From: Pontibacter vulgaris
Lineage (GTDB): Bacteria > Bacteroidota > Bacteroidia > Cytophagales > Hymenobacteraceae
DNA length: 64,000 nucleotides
Assembly: GCF_022758145.1 (NCBI RefSeq)
Contig: NZ_JAJVDH010000002.1
Location: 930,001 to 994,000 of the forward strand
Direction: 5' to 3'
Shown here: one piece after another, positions 1 through 10,500 of the stretch
How positions within the stretch are numbered: position 1 is the stretch's first letter
Layout of the letters: each line of letters begins with the position of its first letter
Notes under the pieces: generated by a model
Databases searched by the model: none
Told to the model about the DNA's origin: nothing
What the model saw: only the letters and a program-made list of their open reading frames with translations
Position numbers and translations under genes: made by a program

Positions 1-348
1 CGCCTGACCAGGCACTTGTTCATATCAGGCGGGTATAACCTGGATCTGAACAAAAATATTACGCTGGTACCTTCTGTATTGCTGAAATATGTTAACCCAG
101 CTCCCTTGCAGGCTGATATTAACCTGAAAGGGATTTATAGTTTCAGTAAAAGACGCAAAACAAAGTATGATGACCAGGTTTGGGCCGGACTGTCTTACCG
201 GACGCAGGATGCCGTGGTTGGGCTGGTTGGTATTCAGTTGCTGGAGCAGTACCAGATGAGTTATTCTTATGATATCACAGTTTCCCCTATGAAGAAACAC
301 AGTGCAGGCTCACATGAGATCATGTTTGGTTTTAGAATGAAAAAGTAG
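1..348 (+). CDS. PorP/SprF family type IX secretion membrane protein, 3' part only
   Basis: The reading frame is open from the first base and stops at 348, so only the last 115 residues are visible and the start lies outside the window. The fragment is a run of alternating polar and hydrophobic strands. It contains the family-like stretch HLFISGGYNLDL, then LVPSVLLKY, and ends in EIMFGFRMKK, as PorP/SprF barrels do when their last strand closes the barrel. Members of this family sit in the outer membrane of Bacteroidota. Some take part in T9SS and gliding; many genomes carry numerous paralogs next to large adhesins, so this copy need not be the core PorP. The T9SS-sorted giant protein 4 kb away fits that context. 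Family assignment is fairly sure; exact role is not. Confidence 0.75.
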   Translation, partial: RLTRHLFISGGYNLDLNKNITLVPSVLLKYVNPAPLQADINLKGIYSFSKRRKTKYDDQVWAGLSYRTQDAVVGLVGIQLLEQYQMSYSYDITVSPMKKHSAGSHEIMFGFRMKK

Positions 349-398
349 GTAAAACCGGTTACAAGGTTTACTCCCACTCTAAGTATAAATTATAAACA

Positions 399-430
399 AT
401 AAAAGCCAGCGCAAATGCGCTGGCTTTTAT
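399..430. terminator. Bidirectional terminator between convergent genes
   Basis: A near-perfect inverted repeat, AAAAGCCAGCGCA at 401-413 and TGCGCTGGCTTTT at 416-428, has A-rich and T-rich outer arms. It can therefore work as a rho-independent terminator on both strands. It sits between the end of the PorP/SprF gene and the end of the M14 peptidase gene on the other strand. Confidence 0.85.
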
Positions 431-449
431 ACTTCAAATTATGGTATAC

Positions 450-3044
450 TTATTCGTGTGCGTCTTCGTCGGCACGGGCAGAGCTGCCATTAATTAACTG
501 CCCGAAGAAGATGCTGTTGAGGAATAACTTGTTGGTGCCATACCAGAAAGCGCGGAAGTTCGGATTATCCGTCATCGCGATTACTTTGCCGCTGCCAATA
601 GCCGAAACCGTAATGGCCGCGCTGTTCTGCAGTTGCTTCAGATTTGGTTTGGAGATGTAGCCGCTCAGCAATGGTTTTGAAGTATAAACCAGCGGGTTGG
701 CGTAAGGGCTTTTAGAAACCTCCATAAAGTAAGTATTGTCGCGGAACACCGGCAACTTACTGTTATAGTAACCATAGCCCAGCGGGTGTGTCAGGTCCAG
801 GGTAGTTTCAAAAATAGCACCGCCAATTACCTGAGCTCCTGTTCTGTTGCCCATATCTGCATAAGGCTGGCGGGTGGTGTCGTTGCTTTCGCCGTTTTTA
901 AAGCTCATGTTTCCAATCTTGTTATCGGCCAGCCATTTTGCAGCGCCCCCTAACGCTACCAGCGTACCACCGCTCTGCACCCAGTTACGCAATTTGGCTT
1001 TCCCATTTTCAGAAATATCACCATAGTTGCCATCCGCCATTACCAGCACATTATACCTGCCCAGGCCGGCACGGTTAAACGTTTCCAGCGACATCATGGT
1101 TGGTGTCATGTTAAAGCGGTTGTCGAGCAGGTGCCAGGCTTCACCCATATCGTTGCTGTTTACGCCGCCGCCTATCAGCATGGCAACTTTAGGTTGAGTA
1201 AGTGGTAAAAACATCGGGCTACCCAGTTTTATACCTTTCGGGTTAAAGCCGGTGCTCATGTTATAAATAGTGATGCCGTTTTCAGTGGCTACTTTGGTTA
1301 AAAGCTGGTGAAGTTGGTCTGTGTTCAGTTGCTGGCCATTTACCGGAATCATGATGGTACCATAATCAAACTCTCTGCCATCGCCAGTCGAGAATTTATC
1401 GGTTGCTACTCTGGCCTGCACGCGGTTCTGGAACAGCGTGTTCAGGGCGCGCGGTGCGTAATAGCCATGCCATTCAAATACGTACGCATAGTCGCTTTTG
1501 CCTCCAACTACTTCACCTTTCGGCATACTTAATTCTTTTACACGCTCGCCTAGCTGGCTGCCCTTTAGATTTTTCAGGTTGGCATGCTCCAGGTTAAAAG
1601 CCAGCGGGAAAGTCCAGGCGGATATGTCGTAGAACAGGCTGTCCTGGAACTTGGTGCGGCGCTCAAACATGGCCTCAATTAGCTTGTACTGCGGCTGGTT
1701 GGTGGGCACGATGTAAGCATTTTCCGGCGTATAGGTCACGTTGTCTACCTTGAAAGATTCTTTCGGGCGGTATACTTCGATCTGGTGTTGTTTGATGATC
1801 TCGGCTAAATGATAAGCACGAACTTTGTCTTTTTCGGAGCCGAAAACATAAGCTGCAAAAGGAGCTTTGCGTGCTGCCTGTGTTGCTTCTTTGTAGAAAT
1901 CGCGCTGATGTGCTAGTAATTCCTCGCGCATGTTCTGCACCGCCTCTAACGTAGATAAAGTAGTGGTAAACTGGTTGCGGATGGTGAACGGGAATGACAA
2001 TACACCGTTGGTACTTTCCTGCGCATGACCGCGTGAGCTGGCCTGCTCAAAAAGTATACCTACTGCGCCGTTTACATCCGGGTAAGTAGAGCCTTTGCCA
2101 TAATAGAAGTCGTCGTAGCTTTCTTCGGTGTAATAAAACGAGCCGATCTTATCAAGCGCTTTGGCATGGAAGCCACCAATTTTCTGCGTCAGTTTGAAGT
2201 TGTTGGCAGGCGTGAGCGGGTGGTTACGGCTTGGTATGCCCGGCTGAAAGAAGAAAGTAGCGTTGGTGCCCATTTCGTGGTGGTCGGTTAGTACGTTTGG
2301 CTTCCACTCATGAAACTTTGCCAGACGCCCTCTCGATTCAGGGTGCTGCAGCGGCAACCAGTCGCGGTTAAGGTCGAACCAATAATGGTTGGTACGGCCG
2401 CGTGGCCAGACTTCGCTAAATTCTTCGCTGTTCGGGTCGGTAACCAGGTTTTTGCTGCGGTGCGAGTTTACCCAGCTGGCAAAACGGTTCATGCCATCTG
2501 GGTTAATGGAAGGATCAACAAGTATAACTGTCTCGCTGAGTAACTTCTCTATTTCCGGGCCTTGTGCAGCTGCCAAATGATATACTGCCAGCAAAGATGC
2601 ATTGCTACCGCTTGGTTCGTTGCCGTGCACACTATAGCCCATCCAAAGTACGGTTGGCATTTTTTTGATGTCGAGGTTGCCGGAGGCGCTCGGGTCTGTC
2701 AGTTTTTTATGCTGCTCTTTTATACTCTGGATGTTCTTGTGGTTTTCAGGCGAGGTGATGGTGAGCAGGTATAACGGCCTGTTTTCGTGGGTGCGGCCAT
2801 ACTCTTCCATGGTAATGCGGTCCGATATCTGGTCCATCTGGCGCATGAACATGACCAACTGGTCGTGGCTGGCGTGCCATTCGCCAACCTCGTAGCCAAG
2901 TATGGCTTTGGGAGTAGGGATGTTAGGGTTATAGGTTACATCTTTGGGCAGGTAATAACCCAGATTTGCCTGCGCTATAACCTGCTGGCTCAGAAGCACC
3001 AGCGCCGCTATAGCGAATGCGTAAAGTTTTTTCATGGGTGACAT
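450..3044 (-). CDS. Secreted M14-family zinc carboxypeptidase-like protein
   Basis: 864 residues. A signal peptide occupies about residues 1-25 (hydrophobic core AFAIAALVLL, cleavage after VIAQ). The M14 domain follows: HGNE gives zinc ligands H140 and E143, the third ligand is a histidine in DHHEMG (255/256), NPDG is at 181-184, and the catalytic-type glutamate is probably E333 in LFEQ. From about residue 600 a second domain (VAMLIGGGVNSND..., then a G-rich WVQSGGTLVALGG stretch) resembles the glutamine-amidotransferase-like fold often attached to these large bacteroidetal peptidases. Start may be at 3044 or three codons later at MKK. No T9SS sorting tail is seen, so it is probably periplasmic or exported another way. 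A paralog lies at 16247-18805. Substrate unknown. Confidence 0.88.
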   Translation of the reverse strand: MSPMKKLYAFAIAALVLLSQQVIAQANLGYYLPKDVTYNPNIPTPKAILGYEVGEWHASHDQLVMFMRQMDQISDRITMEEYGRTHENRPLYLLTITSPENHKNIQSIKEQHKKLTDPSASGNLDIKKMPTVLWMGYSVHGNEPSGSNASLLAVYHLAAAQGPEIEKLLSETVILVDPSINPDGMNRFASWVNSHRSKNLVTDPNSEEFSEVWPRGRTNHYWFDLNRDWLPLQHPESRGRLAKFHEWKPNVLTDHHEMGTNATFFFQPGIPSRNHPLTPANNFKLTQKIGGFHAKALDKIGSFYYTEESYDDFYYGKGSTYPDVNGAVGILFEQASSRGHAQESTNGVLSFPFTIRNQFTTTLSTLEAVQNMREELLAHQRDFYKEATQAARKAPFAAYVFGSEKDKVRAYHLAEIIKQHQIEVYRPKESFKVDNVTYTPENAYIVPTNQPQYKLIEAMFERRTKFQDSLFYDISAWTFPLAFNLEHANLKNLKGSQLGERVKELSMPKGEVVGGKSDYAYVFEWHGYYAPRALNTLFQNRVQARVATDKFSTGDGREFDYGTIMIPVNGQQLNTDQLHQLLTKVATENGITIYNMSTGFNPKGIKLGSPMFLPLTQPKVAMLIGGGVNSNDMGEAWHLLDNRFNMTPTMMSLETFNRAGLGRYNVLVMADGNYGDISENGKAKLRNWVQSGGTLVALGGAAKWLADNKIGNMSFKNGESNDTTRQPYADMGNRTGAQVIGGAIFETTLDLTHPLGYGYYNSKLPVFRDNTYFMEVSKSPYANPLVYTSKPLLSGYISKPNLKQLQNSAAITVSAIGSGKVIAMTDNPNFRAFWYGTNKLFLNSIFFGQLINGSSARADEDAHE

Positions 3045-3167
3045 GTTAAGGGAATTAGGGATTAGTTTGCTAACTGCAATATGAATTTTTACAGAGGCTT
3101 TTCCAAATATCAGCGCGAGGTTGTTAAAGAGGTTAGGTAATAGGTCTTGTTAAGATTATAAAAGTAA

Positions 3168-3193
3168 AAAGCCCTGCTTTTGAGGCAGGGCTT
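3168..3193 (-). terminator. Terminator of the PepSY gene
   Basis: GCCCTGC (3171-3177) and GCAGGGC (3185-3191) form a stem around a short loop. Read on the minus strand it is followed by TTTTTACTTTT. It lies about 30 bases past the stop of the PepSY gene. Confidence 0.8.
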
Positions 3194-3221
3194 CTAATCA
3201 AATGTTTCTCAGTTTTTTTTA

Positions 3222-4004
3222 TTAGCTAAACTTCTTAGGCCTAGCTTTTAGAGTTGTTTCACGCTGCAACTGTCGGCGTGTGCCGGAACTAACAAAGTAT
3301 AAAACAAAACCTGAAAGTATGGTAACCATGCCTGCAATGGAAAATACCCGCAACAGCAGGTTTCCGAAGTTGTCGCGGCCCTGGTAATCCATAGTATGCA
3401 GCATCCAGAGGAAATCAAAAACACGCCATTTATTGTTCCGGAACCTGGTTACTTCGCCCCGCTCAGCAGCTACGTAAACCGTAGTATTGGTAGGGTGGTC
3501 CATGGTAACAGCCCAGGCGGGTAAAGGGCTTTCGCGGTACTCATGGTGGCCATTTATGTTTTTCTCAGTGAGGTATTCAACTTGTTTAACCTTGGCCTTA
3601 TCGCTGAAACTTAGCTGCGCCATCTGTACGGCTTCCTGCTTTGTAAGCGGCGCCCGCAACTGGCCTGTAGCTGCTACTGCTAACTGCGTTTGCTCATGGG
3701 CATGGCCATTAGCTGTTGTAAAATAACTTACCTGGTACACCGGCTCGCCCAGCACATCTACCAGCTTCACTGATTTAATTTCCTTTGCCTGGGGCAGGTT
3801 GGTTAATACCTGAGCCGGCGAAACAAGCGATATTTCCTTGCTGAAGAAAGAAGCGTGGTTGCGTTGGTGGTCGCCGTGTATTTCATCTATGTCGCTCCAG
3901 CTAAAGTATAAGCCGCCTAATGTCCATAGTATAAACTGGAGCCCGGTAAACAAGCCCAGGTAACGATGTGCTTTGCGAATGCGGAGGTGTGTCTGGCGTT
4001 TCAT
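3222..4004 (-). CDS. PepSY domain membrane protein
   Basis: 260 residues. One membrane segment is at about 17-35 (GLFTGLQFILWTLGGLYF) and a second near 216-237 (RVFSIAGMVTILSGFVLYF); between them is a periplasmic portion with PepSY-type character (QAVQMAQLSF...). The N-terminal pattern of a basic RKAHRYLG followed by the first helix is typical of the PepSY-associated membrane family, which is found near iron-uptake receptors and reductases. No catalytic residues are evident. It is likely transcribed alone, with its own terminator downstream and a TATATTTG box at 4022-4029 just upstream. Family likely; function unknown. Confidence 0.8.
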   Translation of the reverse strand: MKRQTHLRIRKAHRYLGLFTGLQFILWTLGGLYFSWSDIDEIHGDHQRNHASFFSKEISLVSPAQVLTNLPQAKEIKSVKLVDVLGEPVYQVSYFTTANGHAHEQTQLAVAATGQLRAPLTKQEAVQMAQLSFSDKAKVKQVEYLTEKNINGHHEYRESPLPAWAVTMDHPTNTTVYVAAERGEVTRFRNNKWRVFDFLWMLHTMDYQGRDNFGNLLLRVFSIAGMVTILSGFVLYFVSSGTRRQLQRETTLKARPKKFS

Positions 4005-4504
4005 GTTAAATTGTTCTTACACAAATATAAAGAACTCTTACGGCATAACAGTGCCTAACTTTTTAAATATAGTACGTTTTCTATATTTATACTTATTCGA
4101 TATGACGTTATAATATTTTTATAAATATTGTTTTTTGAATGAAACTTATTTTATTATTATCTGTACATATCTTTTATTAAGTCAATTCTGTATAAAATTT
4201 AACATAAAATACAGGTGTTTAGTAGCTGTTTAGAAGCTTTGCAGGCGCTTAAAAGTTATAAGCTTAGGCAAGCTATGCTCGTGCATTATCATAACGCCCC
4301 GTTTTTACCGCCAAACGATCTATAAAAAATAATATAGTTGTTTGAGTATGGCTATACATTCATGGGTTTAACCTCCTGAAAGTATAACTACAGGCTTCGC
4401 TATGCTTCTTCGTTGCCACTATATGGCTAAAGTATAATTTCCGATTTAACTGATCCTTTATTCACCTCCGAAGGGAGGCATCCAAACCCTAATAACCCAA
4501 TATT
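4005..4504. other. AT-rich 500-base intergenic region between divergent genes
   Basis: It separates the PepSY gene (leftward) from the giant surface-protein gene (rightward), so it should hold both promoters. On the minus strand TATATTTG at 4022-4029 fits the bacteroidetal -7 box, but the -33 position reads ACTG, a weak match. I found no good TAnnTTTG for the rightward gene. A short palindrome, CCTCC-GAAG-GGAGG, lies at 4465-4478, about 26 bases before the ATG. AGTATA/TATACT occurs several times. No open frame of note. Confidence 0.6.
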
Positions 4505-7500
4505 ATGCAGAAAAATTTTACAAAACTGATCTTACGGGCAGGATCAATGCGGCAATATGCAATTGTCGTTGCGAGTTTATTGCTCGTGCTGGCAGCAGCA
4601 GCATATTTACGCGCAGCTGTAGGAATAACTGTAACCGGCGGAACCCCCATTACTATTTCCGCGGATCTTGCAGCCAATGCCACTTTGTCAACTCCAACCT
4701 ATACTGTGTTGGGGCCTATAAACTTCAGGGAGAGTTCGACGAAAGATGAGTTTGGGGCCGGCAGTAAGACAATCGAAATTAATGCTCCTACCGGATGGAG
4801 TTTTTATTCTACAGCTCCTCATGGCATTACTGTTACACCTAATCAAATTGACAATGGTGCTAGAAGTATCAATGCAACTATTACCAGTGTTACTGCATCA
4901 AAAATTACCATCACTTATACAGGTGCTGTAACGAATAAGCAAGAAGAAATTACTATATCCGGCATTAAAATAATAGCTTCCCTTGGAAGCTCTGCACCAG
5001 AAACGGTAAAAGTTACAGCTGGAGGTACTCTTTTTACCACTTCTGTTGATATTCTTCAGATTAATCATGTGAATGGTACAGCCAGAACAATAGAATTTAG
5101 CACACAACCAGGAGGAGCATTAATAGATGCTTCTTTAAATCCGCAACCATCCATAACGCTTAAAGACCAATTTGGAAAGATCACTACAACAGGAGCAAGT
5201 GCTACAAATTCAGTAACAATAGCTTTGGGCACTAACCCTAGTGGTGGAGTTTTAAATGGTACTAAAACAGTAGTAGCATTAAGTGGCGTGGCTGCCTTTT
5301 CTGGGTTAAATATAGACAAGGCAGGCGTTGATTATACTTTAGTTGCAAATGTTGGTTCTTTAACAGCAACGAGCAACCCTTTTACTGTTAACAATAAACA
5401 GCCAATTATAGCAAGTATCAATAAAGAGGATAATTCGGCCTTATGTCTTTCTGCTGGAGATGCTGGACTTACAATACGCATCAATGGTACTAACTTCATG
5501 TCAGGCTCAACTGTGCTTGTAAATGGTGTTTCCAGGGCAGCAACATTTATCAGTGCTTCTATCTTAACAACCACGATTACTACCGGGGAGTTAGCTACAG
5601 CCGGCAGTTTAAGTATTGTAGTTAAAAACCCAACCCCAGCTCAAAATAACGGCGCATCGGATGCTGCGACTCTTACAATAAACCCACTGTTAACAGCCGG
5701 ATCTATTACAGGTGCCGGCGATGTTTGCGTTGGTACCCAGGGCAAAACCTATAGTATAGCTGCCGTTACGGGCGCTAAATCTTATGCTTGGGCTGTAACG
5801 GGAGATGCCACCATTGTTTCAGGGCAAAATACCAGAACTGTAACTCTGGACTTTGGAAGCACAGCAGGAGATGTTGAACTATCGGTGCGTGTGCTTAACC
5901 AGTGCGATAAACCAGGTGCACCTGAAACGTTGACTATAAAAGTCGGTTCTCTGGCAAAACCGGAGATTACCGCTGAAAGCTCTACTGAGTTTTGTACAGG
6001 TGGAAGTGTAACGTTAAACGCTCCTGTTCAGGAAGGGTATACTTACCAATGGAAGCGCAACGGTGATGATATTGGTAATGGCGAAGCAAGTATAGAAGTA
6101 AGTACTTCTGGTAGCTATAGCGTAGTTATAACCAGCGGCGCCTGTACTTCAACTTCAGATGCAGTAGCTGTTACCGTAAATACTCCTCCAACAGCTACGA
6201 TCAGTGGCAACTCCTCTTTCTGCGCAGGCAGCTCCATAACACTAACAGCAAATACAGATAAAGGCACCGTTTTCCAATGGTATAAAGATGGTGTGCTTAT
6301 TCCGGATGCTGATGATGCAACACTTACTGTAGATGCAGCACTACAGACTGTTGATGAAGCCAGTTATACAGTAGCAATTACAGATGCAAAAGGCTGCGCT
6401 ACAACGTCAAATGCAAAACTGGTAACTAAAACGCCATTGCCTGTAGCCACCATTGCGCCTGCGGGGTCAGTTGCAATTTGTGCTGGCAGCAAAGTAACCC
6501 TGACAGCAAGCGAAGGAGATAGCTACGAGTGGAGCAATGGAGCAACAACGCGTTCAATAGAAGTTTCGGCTGCCGATAGCTATACTGTAGAAGTTACTAC
6601 AAATGGTTGTTCTGCAACTTCGGAGGCAGTAGAGGTTACGGTTAATCCGCTGCCAACTGCCCTTGCCGGTGCCGACCAAAATGTGTGCGATAACGCAATA
6701 GTTACATTGGGTGGCGCTGCTAATTCAAACTATACTTATAGTTGGGAGCCAACTGCAGGTTTATCAGACCCGGCCAGCGCTAACCCTACCATTACTGTAG
6801 ATAATTCAACAAACAATACAAAGACCTATACTTTTACGCTCACTGTAACCGACAATGAAACAGGTTGTACCGATACCGATGTTGTTAATATCAATGTATA
6901 TAAACCGGTAATAGCTACAGCAAATGTGCAGGAGCCTGTGTGTACGGGCGGTACTATACAGCTAAGTGCAGCAGGCGGTACAAGTTATGAGTGGAGCGGC
7001 CCTAATGGCTATACTTCTACACAACAAAACCCGGCTATTGCCAACGCAGCTGCAACTATGGCCGGCACTTATACTGTAACTGCCAGAAACGCCGGTGGCT
7101 GCGAGTCTATTGCTACTGTAAATGTGGTGGTAAATGAATTGCCAACAGCCACTATTTCCGCTGACGGTCCTTTAACTTTCTGTGCCGGCGGCTCTGTTGA
7201 GTTAACAGCCAGTTCAGGCGAAAGTTACCTGTGGAGCAACGGCGCTACAACACCATCTATAACAGTCAGCACTACTGGTAATTATACTGTCAGGGTTACG
7301 AATGCGGCAGGCTGTTCTGCAACTTCAGCAGTTACCAGTGTTACGGTTAATCCGGTGCCCGTTGCCGAAATTGTGCCTAGCGGCTCTACCACTTTCTGCG
7401 CCGGCGGCTCTGTAACATTAAGTTCTAAGAATACTGCTGCAGGTTATACTTATGCCTGGTATAAAGATGGCGGTACAACAGCAGTGGGTACAAGCAGCAC

Positions 7501-10500
7501 GTTAGCCGTGTCGGATGCCGGTAGCTATACTTTAGAAATAACCAGCAGTGCCGGTTGCTCTGATATGTCGGTGGCTACGGTTGTAACTGAAACACCATTG
7601 CCTGTAGCTAATGCCGGAACAGATAAAACTATATGCTCCGGAGGAAATGCGCAATTAGGTAACGCTGCAGTAGCTGGCTATACTTACAGTTGGTCGCCTG
7701 CTACAGGCTTATCGAGCACAAGTGCGGTGCAGCCTACAGTAACGCTAACCAATACCGGAACAGCACCTGTAACGCGCACTTATACTTTAACTGTTACTGC
7801 CAATGGCTGTACATCTATTGCAGATGAAGTTACCGTTACTGTTAACCCATTACCAGTCGTTACACTAGGTAGTTTTAATGATATCTGCGTAAGCGCAGGG
7901 ACAATTACTTTATCTGGTGGTTTGCCGGCAGGGGGCAGTTATTCCGGCCCGGGCGTAAGCAACGGCCAGTTCGATCCTGCTGTAGCTGGCGTAGGTACAA
8001 AAACGATCACGTATACTTTCCAGGATGCGCAGGGCTGTAGCAACTCAGCTACGAGTACCATAACCGTAACTGCTGAACCAACTGTTACACTGGCGGCTTT
8101 CAGCCCTGTTTGTGTAGATGCGCCTGCATTTGCGCTTTCGGGTGGTTCGCCGGCTGGGGGCTCCTATACCGTAAATGGTACCGCTGCTACGCAATTTAAT
8201 CCGGCTACTGCAGGGGTTGGTACACATACTATCGTATATTCTTACTCTCTGAATGGTTGTACCAAAACAGCAACCCGATCTATAGTTGTAAATCCGCTGC
8301 CAACAGCAAACGCAGGTGAAGCTCAGGCCAAATGTTTAGCCACAGATGGAAAAGCAATCTTCAACTTATCTGGTTCAGTTACAAATGCTACGCCAGCCTG
8401 GACTGTGTTCAGTACAAGTGGTGGCGCAACAGCTACTGTAACAAATGCCAACACGCTTACTCCTACAGTAACAGTTTCGGGTGGAACAACGGTGGGTGCA
8501 GTAACCATGCGTTTAACAGCCAGCAGCAGTTGCGGCTCAGTTACCAGCGATGTTGTACTAACTGTTAATCCTCGCCCTATAGCTAATGCCGGCACCGACC
8601 AGACAAAATGTACTTCAGGAGCAAGCGTATTATTTACACTTGCAGGTGTTGCTACCAACGGAACCGGCCAGTGGTCTTTCCAATCTGCAACACAAAGTGC
8701 ATCGGCTACCATTGCTGACCCGGATAAACTAAATTCGGATGTTACCTTCAGTGGCATTGGTAGTGTAACGCTGCGCTTAACTACTACAGGACCATGCGGC
8801 ACAACCACCGATGATGTGGTGCTTACCGTTAATCCTACACCTGTAGTTACCGTTAATAGCCCAACCGTTTGTTCCGGTTCACAAGCTACTGTTACAGCAA
8901 GCGTAACTGGCGGTACGCCGCCATACCGTTATGAGTGGACAGTGCCTGCAGGGGCAATTAAACCGGCAAACACAGTAGGCACCTTTCAGACTTCAGTTGC
9001 TGGTACTTATAGTGTTATTGTAACCGACAAAACCGGTGCCGGCTGCGCCAGCGCCAGTGCTTCGGGTGTAGTAACTTTAACACCTGCGCCTACAGCTAAT
9101 GCCGGTGCTGCTCAAACTAAATGTGTGGCAGGTGCTACTACCTCGTTTACGCTTGCCGGATCGGGTAGCAACGGAACGTTTATGTGGAGTGTAGTGAGTA
9201 CTACAGGCGGAGCCACTGCAAGTATAACAAACCCTACGCAGTTAAACTCGGGGGTTGTTGTTACAGGCACAGGTTCAGCTACCCTGCAACTTACAACTAC
9301 AGGAAATGCGCCTTGCGGCTCAGCTACAAGCACGGTTACGCTTACCGTTAATCCGAACCCGGTAGCAACCTTTACAGGTGTAACCAACGGGCAGGTTTTA
9401 TACTCCGGAGGCAGCAATGTAACCCTGACACCTACAGTAGCCGGGGGTACTTTCTCCATAGTAGGCGGAGGGGCCGGAATTACAGGTAACACGTTCTCGC
9501 CTTGTACTGCCCTCGGAACTTCAACAGAAAAACAAGTAACCATCCGGTATACTATTACTTCAGGAACATCTCCTAACCAGTGTACTTCAACTGAAGAGAA
9601 AACGGTAACGGTTAAGAAATCTACTTATACCATTGTAGTAAAAGCTACCCCGATGCCGTTCTGCCGAGGCGATAATGTTAATTATGAGACCTTTGTATAC
9701 AGAGATGTAGCGAAAGTAACCTATCCATACTTAGTGGACAGCCAGGGCAGGCCGGTTTATGCAAACGGAACACTGGTTCCGGCGGGCAGAGCAAACTTAC
9801 CTGTCGCAAATGATAAACCAGTAGCTGAAGGCGGATATCCTTTCCCGGCTGGTACACCGGATATAATTAAAAAGTATGGATTCAGATTTTTTGAGCCAAT
9901 AGTAGAAAAAGGAAACGGCGAACAAATGGACCCAGCGCTGTTTACTTACCAATGGACCAAAAACGAAGGCAATGAAAGGAAAAATGACCTTTACAAAACC
10001 TCCGATGCCGGCTTGTCATCCATGGACTACTATGGTGTATATGTTACTTCTAAAAACAGCAGCACGTGTCTTCCTACACTTTCCGGGCAAATATCCGACA
10101 GAAAGTATAGCGCTGAAATAGAGGAGTATACCATAGCCTTAACTGCTAACCCTGTGTGCCAACCAGGCACAATAAACTTTACCGCAACGCTTAACTCTGC
10201 TTTCCCTTACTGGAGCACAGCTAACCTGCAGGTAGAGCTTGTTAGAACAAGAGGTAATTTAGTGTTGGCTACTGCTACTTACAATGGCACTAACACCTTT
10301 AACTTCTCTTTCAACACAGCTACTACAGACCTGGTAAATGGCGATGAAGTATATGTTAGGTTTAATTCTATAATCGATCAGTACAGAGTCAATACAAAAT
10401 GTACCGGATCGTCTAAATCTAATACTGTTACTATACAGATAGATCAGCCTGCTGCCATAACTACAGATATATCTGCAACGCCGCAAAACAAGTGCGAAGG

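Noticed and set aside
8323-8808. 161-residue open frame antisense to the giant repeat gene (with others at 9112-9543 and 10259-11107)
   Set aside because: It mirrors the Thr/Val/Ala-rich repeats of the sense gene and has no signal, motif or promoter of its own.
5950-9420. Repeat array in the giant gene considered as CRISPR or other nucleotide repeat system
   Set aside because: Units are long, in frame and diverged at DNA level; the repetition is in the protein.
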